Source: Clostridia bacterium
Lineage (GTDB): Bacteria; Bacillota; Clostridia; Christensenellales; Borkfalkiaceae
Direction of reading: 5' to 3'
Length of the DNA stretch: 64,000 bases
Assembly: GCA_017457225.1 (NCBI GenBank)
Contig: JAFTHW010000010.1
Coordinates: 16,348-80,347, forward strand
Below, in pieces: positions 59,429 through 64,000 of this stretch; within the stretch, counting starts at the first letter, position 1, and every line of letters begins with the position of its first letter. Position numbers and translations under genes: made by a program. The notes under the pieces were generated by a model that did no database searches, had not been told where the DNA came from, and saw only the letters and a program-made list of their open reading frames with translations.

Positions 59429-60155
59429 TGTTTTCTCCACAGAGAATTTTTCTCGCTTTTTGCAAGTTTTCCTTGCTCGGAGCTTCCACCCCTTTGAGCG
59501 GATACTCCACGCCCAATTTTTCATACTTCACGACGCCGAGCGTGTGATAGGGCAACACTTCCACCTTTTCCACCGAAGAAAGCGTATCTAAGAACGCGCG
59601 TGTTCTCTTGAGCGACTCCTCGTCGTCCGTGAGCCCCGGAACGAGCACTTGGCGAATCCACATAGGTTTCTTCTGATCGCTCAAAAACTTCGCAAACGCC
59701 AACGTCCGTTCGTTGGATTGCCCCGTGAGTTTTTTACAAGCCTCTTCTTCGATATGCTTGATATCAAGCAAAAACAAATCGGTGACGGCAAGCAACCGTT
59801 CGTGCTTTTCCACGACCTTTTCATTTGTAAAATCAAACGTAATCCCCGACGTGTCCACGCAGGTATGCAACCCTTTTTCTTTAAGCAAGGTAAACAGCTC
59901 GATCACGAACTCGATCTGCAACAACGGCTCTCCGCCCGTGACGGTAACTCCGCCGTTTTCACCGAAATAGTTTCTATATTTCCAAGCCCTATCCGCTACT
60001 TCCTGCGCCGAGTATTCCGTTCCGCCTGCACCCCAAGTATCGGGATTGTGGCAATATTGGCAACGCAAGGGACAACCCTGCAAAAACACGACGAATCGGA
60101 TACCGGGCCCGTCCACGGTCCCGAAAGATTCAAAAGAATGGATACGTCCCGTCAA
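59421..60155 (-). CDS. pflA: Pyruvate formate-lyase activating enzyme
   Basis: The 244-residue radical-SAM enzyme has the CPLRCQYC motif (CxxxCxxC), GGVTVTGGEPLLQ and the late MWIRQVLVPGLTDDEE. It installs the Gly radical on PFL. The start is a TTG at 60155 after GGGGGGAAAGG. Its 4Fe-4S cluster would depend on an Fe-S system such as the SMS operon in this window. Confidence 0.95.
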   Translation of the reverse strand: MTGRIHSFESFGTVDGPGIRFVVFLQGCPLRCQYCHNPDTWGAGGTEYSAQEVADRAWKYRNYFGENGGVTVTGGEPLLQIEFVIELFTLLKEKGLHTCVDTSGITFDFTNEKVVEKHERLLAVTDLFLLDIKHIEEEACKKLTGQSNERTLAFAKFLSDQKKPMWIRQVLVPGLTDDEESLKRTRAFLDTLSSVEKVEVLPYHTLGVVKYEKLGVEYPLKGVEAPSKENLQKARKILCGENNE

Positions 60156-60222
60156 TACCTTTCCCCCCGTTTGCCGTTACGAAAAATGAGTTTGAAAAAC
60201 GCCCTCCTTTTTCGCAACATTC

Positions 60223-60251
60223 ATTATAGCAAACCTTGTGAATTTTGTCAA
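60223..60251 (-). promoter_or_regulatory. Promoter of the pfl cluster
   Basis: Minus strand: TTGACA (60246-60251), 17 bases, TATAAT (60223-60228). Confidence 0.9.
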
Positions 60252-60326
60252 GTCTTTATGCTAATTTTTTATGATTTTAGACGTTTTCTTACTTCGTAAA
60301 TTTTTCCAAATCTTCCAACGCAAATT

Positions 60327-60821
60327 TTACGATTTAAATACGAAGAGTTTTCTTCCCACGTAATTCCATACGAGCACGATACACGTCATAATGACTTTCG
60401 CCAACCATTTCGCCCAAGTAACATCCAAGAATTCCGTTCTTCCGAACATAGAAAACTCCGGTAAAATTAAAACGAGCAACACCACGCCCACTTCCGTCAG
60501 AATCAAACCGATTACACCGATAACCGTAAACAACGTAAAGGATTTTTTAGAGCGCGCCTCTTCTTTATCGCGAACGGCGAGAAAGACGAATTTGACCGAC
60601 AATACCCAATTCACGATCAAACCCACGACGAAACCCAATCCAGTCGAAACGATAAGCGAAGTCGTTTTCCAACCCGCCGCCGTCGATACGAGAGGAAACA
60701 ATACGCCGTCAAACAGCCAAAATACGATATAGTCGAACACCGTTGCCGTACCGCCTACGATGAGAAAGCGCAAGATTTCCAAAAATAATTCTTTTTTCGT
60801 TTGTTTTCTTTTCGTTTCCAT
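60327..60821 (-). CDS. GtrA family membrane protein
   Basis: The 164-residue protein has four helices and the GtrA pattern RFLIVGGTATVFDYIVFW, IVNWVLSVKFVF and VWNYVGRKLFVF. Relatives flip or assist transfer of lipid-linked sugars. It follows yfhO by 15 bases, so the two may act together in sugar decoration of lipids or teichoic acid. Confidence 0.9.
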   Translation of the reverse strand: METKRKQTKKELFLEILRFLIVGGTATVFDYIVFWLFDGVLFPLVSTAAGWKTTSLIVSTGLGFVVGLIVNWVLSVKFVFLAVRDKEEARSKKSFTLFTVIGVIGLILTEVGVVLLVLILPEFSMFGRTEFLDVTWAKWLAKVIMTCIVLVWNYVGRKLFVFKS

Positions 60822-60836
60822 AGCCGTTCCCCTACG

Positions 60837-63698
60837 TTAGAACAATCCCGATCCCGCGCATATACAAAGCGGCATTACGTAAATGAACACTACCACGGCA
60901 GCGCCGACCACGACCAATCCCCACCAAGCGACCTTTCCAAGCACGGGAGGCAACTCAAATTTCCGTTGCTTACGGATAAAGAAGACTCTCGCCAGAATAC
61001 AAACACCCAACCCGAGCAGGGAAATACATAATCCGCCGACAAACCCCGACGGCACGAACGAAATCTCAATCCGATTCACACCCTCTTTCAAATAAAACGC
61101 CGTGAATCCGTCGTACACCTCGTAGAGTTTCGCTTTTTTGCCGTTGATACGGAGTGTCAAGCCCTCTTCGGTCGCAACGGAGAGGAATACGCATTCTCCG
61201 CCCTCCGCCGTGTACGTACCCGAAAGTGTACTGCCTTTCGCACGCAGATCCAGCGTTTCCGTTTTCGCCACTTCCTGTTCCAGTTTCTCCCCGTTAATGG
61301 CGATAATATCTAGTTCGCTAAACGTCACTTTTTCTCGAACGGTAACCGTCACGACAATCTCTCTCGTTTCATTCTCTGCCGCCGTGTACGTCCCGATCTT
61401 CAAAAATCCGTTCTGACGTTGCGCGGGATATTTGGTCTTGGAAAATCCTTGCGCGGAAATATCGAATTTCTCGTTTACGCTTTGATTTAACGCGTTCGTA
61501 TTCTCGCCGAACGTATTGAAATACAATGTCTGCGTACCCGTCACGGGCACGGTAAATTTCAAAGTCGCTTTCGCGCTCGAACTCGTAGGCGTAAGCACGT
61601 ATTTTTCGCGCGATTTTGTGAGTTTGACGGAGTTGAGCACCGCGTCGTTCACTCCGTACGTTTTCACCGCGTTTTCGCCGCCAAAAAAGTCCCCGTACAG
61701 CGTTTTTTGGAGATCCGCTCTACCTGCATACTCAAACGTTTCCGCCTCGGCGATAATATCCTGTTTCGCTACGATGCCGAGGGGCAGAGTGTAATCCTTT
61801 TCGTTGATCTTATAATAGCTTCCCTCAAAGACCGCCGAGGAATCGGGATTCGCCGCGCTGCTTCTCGTGATCTGGTATTTGACGGACAACAGCGCGTCCG
61901 ACAACAGCGTTCCGCCACAATTCCCAACTTCCATCCAGTAGGACGTATAGCCGAATTGCTTGATCGCCGTCATATACTCTTTATTCGTAAGAGAAGTAAA
62001 ATGCCCGAGCGCGTTGTAGCCGAGCGCGCCCATCGTCGTGACGTGGAACTCCCGACCGCTATAACTCGCGTCGTTGGTCACGCGGTAGAACGTATTGTCA
62101 TCGATTTGATCTTCCAGCTCGAATACCGTCTGATAATTGCCAATTTTGCCGGTATTGCTTGCCGGCGCGGACATATACGTTGCCGGCGCGACGTACAACT
62201 CGGATACCGCCATAATCCCGATCGCAAGCCACAAACAAACGGGTTTGATGAGCTTGCAACGGTAGAGTACGTATAAAAATACGCCTACAAGCAACGCCAA
62301 CGCGTATAATTTCAAAAGCGCTTTAAACGACGGATCTTTTCCCCACAAAGAGTGGGAGTATTCGTCCATCTCTTCGTGATGTGCCGCCGTGTATTTAATC
62401 GAGAACCATACGTATAACGCCGCCGCCGTAATCGCGATCAAACTCCATACGTATTTGGGTACGAGCGTTTTCCAATTTTTCAAAAAGTTGTCTTTGAACG
62501 CAAGCAAACGCTCCTTGATGGTAACAGGAGCGCCCTCCTCCGCCTTTTTGACTTCCGTAAAGTTTGCCAGCGTGTCCATCGCAAGCGTTAACCCCAAGAA
62601 AATGGTAATGAACGCGTACCTGGTAGGGAAAGCCATATAATCTCCCGTCTGCCACATCTTGTTTACAGGCTCTAAAATCAACGGCAACAAAGTCGCCAAA
62701 AAGAGAATTTTACGGAGCAAAAAGTCTTTATCTTTCCCCTTTGCCAACGCAAACGGAATCAAAAACAGAATGGAAAACACCGTAGGGAGCGTCGTTTGAT
62801 AGGACGCCAAAATACTAGCGGAAGAAAGCTCTTCCATCAGTGTAATCGTACGTCCCGATGAGAGATACTGCATCAACGACGGAAGCCATACCACCGCCGA
62901 AAGAAGCGCCGCCGTTAAGCAACAAAGGCAAAAATTTCCCGCGTACGTTTTGTCTTTGGACAACAGCATCAAGACGAATACGTACAAGAGCAGGAATACG
63001 ACGAGCATATAGCTCAAATAGAAATTCACGATCACACACGAAGCCAAAACGACCGTAAACAGACCCCGTTTTCCGTCTTTCAAGCGCTCCGCGCCCAACA
63101 AAAGCAACGGGAATAAATACGTTACGTCCAGCCAAATCACGTTGACGTAATACATCATCACGTAACCCGAGTATGCGTAAAGTACGGACAGGATCACGTT
63201 CAAAAGAGGTCTGTCGGGATACTTACAACGGAAATAGACCGAAGCCGTCGCCGCGATCGCGCACATTTTGAGCATTACCAAAATATTCGTAAACGCGAAC
63301 ATATCCGCCGCTTTGACGAATATTGTCAAGAACGTGAACGGACTTGCTAAATAGAAGAAAAACACGCCGTAGAAATTCATACCGCCGGCATTCTTGAAAC
63401 TGAAGAAAAATCCGTCCTTTCCAAGCAGAATATTTTTAAAATCCACGAGCAAGGGTACAACCTGTTGACTCATATCCGACCAAGAAATCACGCCGTCGCC
63501 GAACGGATACCATTTTTCTGCCGCAAACGTGAGCAACATACTACACAAAACGATGAGCGGCGGATAGATCCATACGAGCTTTTTCAGCCAAGGAGCCATC
63601 TTACGCGCAACAAACCGCAAGCGTTCTTGCAACGAAAAAGAACGCGATACGGAGTCCTCCGCCGCGGTTTCTTTTTTCTCTACTTGTTCCACCATCAT
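60837..63698 (-). CDS. YfhO family GT-C-type membrane protein
   Basis: The 953-residue protein has about thirteen to fourteen helices. YPFGDGVISWSDMSQQVVPLL after helix 1 carries the Asp of GT-C glycosyltransferases. A large external C-terminal beta domain (about 540-910) precedes a last helix pair. Bacillus YfhO relatives glycosylate lipoteichoic acid. GGAGG lies before two consecutive ATGs; the second may be used. Confidence 0.9.
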   Translation of the reverse strand: MMVEQVEKKETAAEDSVSRSFSLQERLRFVARKMAPWLKKLVWIYPPLIVLCSMLLTFAAEKWYPFGDGVISWSDMSQQVVPLLVDFKNILLGKDGFFFSFKNAGGMNFYGVFFFYLASPFTFLTIFVKAADMFAFTNILVMLKMCAIAATASVYFRCKYPDRPLLNVILSVLYAYSGYVMMYYVNVIWLDVTYLFPLLLLGAERLKDGKRGLFTVVLASCVIVNFYLSYMLVVFLLLYVFVLMLLSKDKTYAGNFCLCCLTAALLSAVVWLPSLMQYLSSGRTITLMEELSSASILASYQTTLPTVFSILFLIPFALAKGKDKDFLLRKILFLATLLPLILEPVNKMWQTGDYMAFPTRYAFITIFLGLTLAMDTLANFTEVKKAEEGAPVTIKERLLAFKDNFLKNWKTLVPKYVWSLIAITAAALYVWFSIKYTAAHHEEMDEYSHSLWGKDPSFKALLKLYALALLVGVFLYVLYRCKLIKPVCLWLAIGIMAVSELYVAPATYMSAPASNTGKIGNYQTVFELEDQIDDNTFYRVTNDASYSGREFHVTTMGALGYNALGHFTSLTNKEYMTAIKQFGYTSYWMEVGNCGGTLLSDALLSVKYQITRSSAANPDSSAVFEGSYYKINEKDYTLPLGIVAKQDIIAEAETFEYAGRADLQKTLYGDFFGGENAVKTYGVNDAVLNSVKLTKSREKYVLTPTSSSAKATLKFTVPVTGTQTLYFNTFGENTNALNQSVNEKFDISAQGFSKTKYPAQRQNGFLKIGTYTAAENETREIVVTVTVREKVTFSELDIIAINGEKLEQEVAKTETLDLRAKGSTLSGTYTAEGGECVFLSVATEEGLTLRINGKKAKLYEVYDGFTAFYLKEGVNRIEISFVPSGFVGGLCISLLGLGVCILARVFFIRKQRKFELPPVLGKVAWWGLVVVGAAVVVFIYVMPLCICAGSGLF

Positions 63699-63732
63699 TC
63701 TCCTCCAACCAAACCGTTTTGTCTATGGAATT

Positions 63733-63761
63733 ATTATACTACAACCCCATCCAAATGTCAA
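63733..63761 (-). promoter_or_regulatory. Promoter of the yfhO-gtrA operon
   Basis: Minus strand: TTGACA (63756-63761), 17 bases, TATAAT (63733-63738). Confidence 0.9.
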
Positions 63762-63778
63762 TGCTTTGCGCACATTTC

Positions 63779-63942
63779 TTGTACGCGTGCCCACAACGCA
63801 CGCGTACAAGTGCGTACCTGTCCCCACAGAAGACAATTTCATCTCGCACCTGGGTAGGGCAAGTAAATATCCCCCACTAGAAGTGGGGGCTTTATTTTTA
63901 CGCACTAAAGTGCGTGCATACTGGCACGGCACCCCAGTGCCA
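63779..63942. repeat. Palindrome-rich stretch with four hairpins
   Basis: TTGTACGCGTGC/GCACGCGTACAA (63779-63809, 12 bp), CCCCCACT/AGTGGGGG with a T-run (63871-63898), ACGCACT/AGTGCGT (63900-63915) and TGGCAC/GTGCCA (63922-63942) lie in 165 bases. It could be an intergenic repeat, a structured RNA or an end of an IS200/IS605-type element beyond the window. No gene is visible. Confidence 0.5.
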
Positions 63943-64000
63943 CACTAACTCGCCTACCGCATACAAGCAAGCCGTGATTTACTTTTGCTTTTTATCTTTC

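Noticed and set aside
63723-63948. Small ORFs of 60-69 codons on both strands
   Set aside because: They run through palindromes and a promoter, have no ribosome site, and are explained by repeat sequence.
1-64000. tRNA, rRNA, integrase, transposase and attachment sites
   Set aside because: I looked for them on both strands, especially around the capsid block and the AT-rich cassette, and found none I could support.

Overview
The window looks like the chromosome of an anaerobic, fermentative, single-membrane Clostridia-type bacterium. Supporting signs are strong AGGAGG ribosome sites, near-consensus TTGACA-17-TATAAT promoters, pyruvate formate-lyase with its activase, a two-gene Suf-like (SMS-type) Fe-S operon, MATE, MarR, YfhO and GtrA proteins, and lipoproteins with long Ser/Glu-rich linkers. 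A gut lineage such as Christensenellales is an inference only. No rRNA, tRNA, CRISPR array, transposase or integrase was recognised.

Region 1-11.4 kb: a partial lipoprotein, a composite intergenic repeat, then a compact minus-strand virion cassette. Its order is terL, a small packaging-type gene, portal, scaffold, coat, gp4-like adaptor, gp10-like propeller and one unknown gene, colinear with the P22 head module. It stops before any ejection, tail-fibre, lysis, replication or integration gene. A sigma-region-4-like regulator lies just upstream. Region 10-16 kb: two SH3-like or propeller membrane proteins and mgtE with a short leader ORF.

Region 16-20.3 kb: a tight radC - histidine kinase - response regulator - HAD::CysK fusion operon. 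Region 20.4-30.6 kb: a PepV-like dipeptidase, then an AT-rich divergent cassette (22.0-23.9 kb) with a ribbon-helix-helix/WYL-like regulator and three small basic proteins. Next come a MATE exporter, two coupled flavoproteins, a membrane-anchored YegP-repeat protein and a small lipoprotein. Region 30.6-44.5 kb: lemA/DUF2207, DUF378, marR-hydrolase, two convergent M18 aminopeptidases, the smsC-smsB operon, and a transglutaminase lipoprotein / metalloprotease / galE / CorC-type group.

Region 44.6-54.6 kb: a complete oligopeptide ABC transporter operon in which two subunits carry large insertions. The OppC-like permease holds an RCC1-type propeller in its extracellular loop, and the OppF-like ATPase has about 115 extra residues. 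Divergent from it are metY and metA, an acetyl-homoserine sulfhydrylation route to methionine. Region 54.7-64 kb: tcdA, a metallo-beta-lactamase lipoprotein, a split pyruvate formate-lyase with its glycyl-radical domain as a separate 77-residue gene in the same frame after one stop codon, a thioredoxin-like protein, pflA, gtrA and yfhO. The window ends in a palindrome-rich stretch.

The main leads are the isolated capsid cassette, the RCC1-containing permease, the HAD::CysK fusion, the split PFL and the AT-rich WYL cassette.
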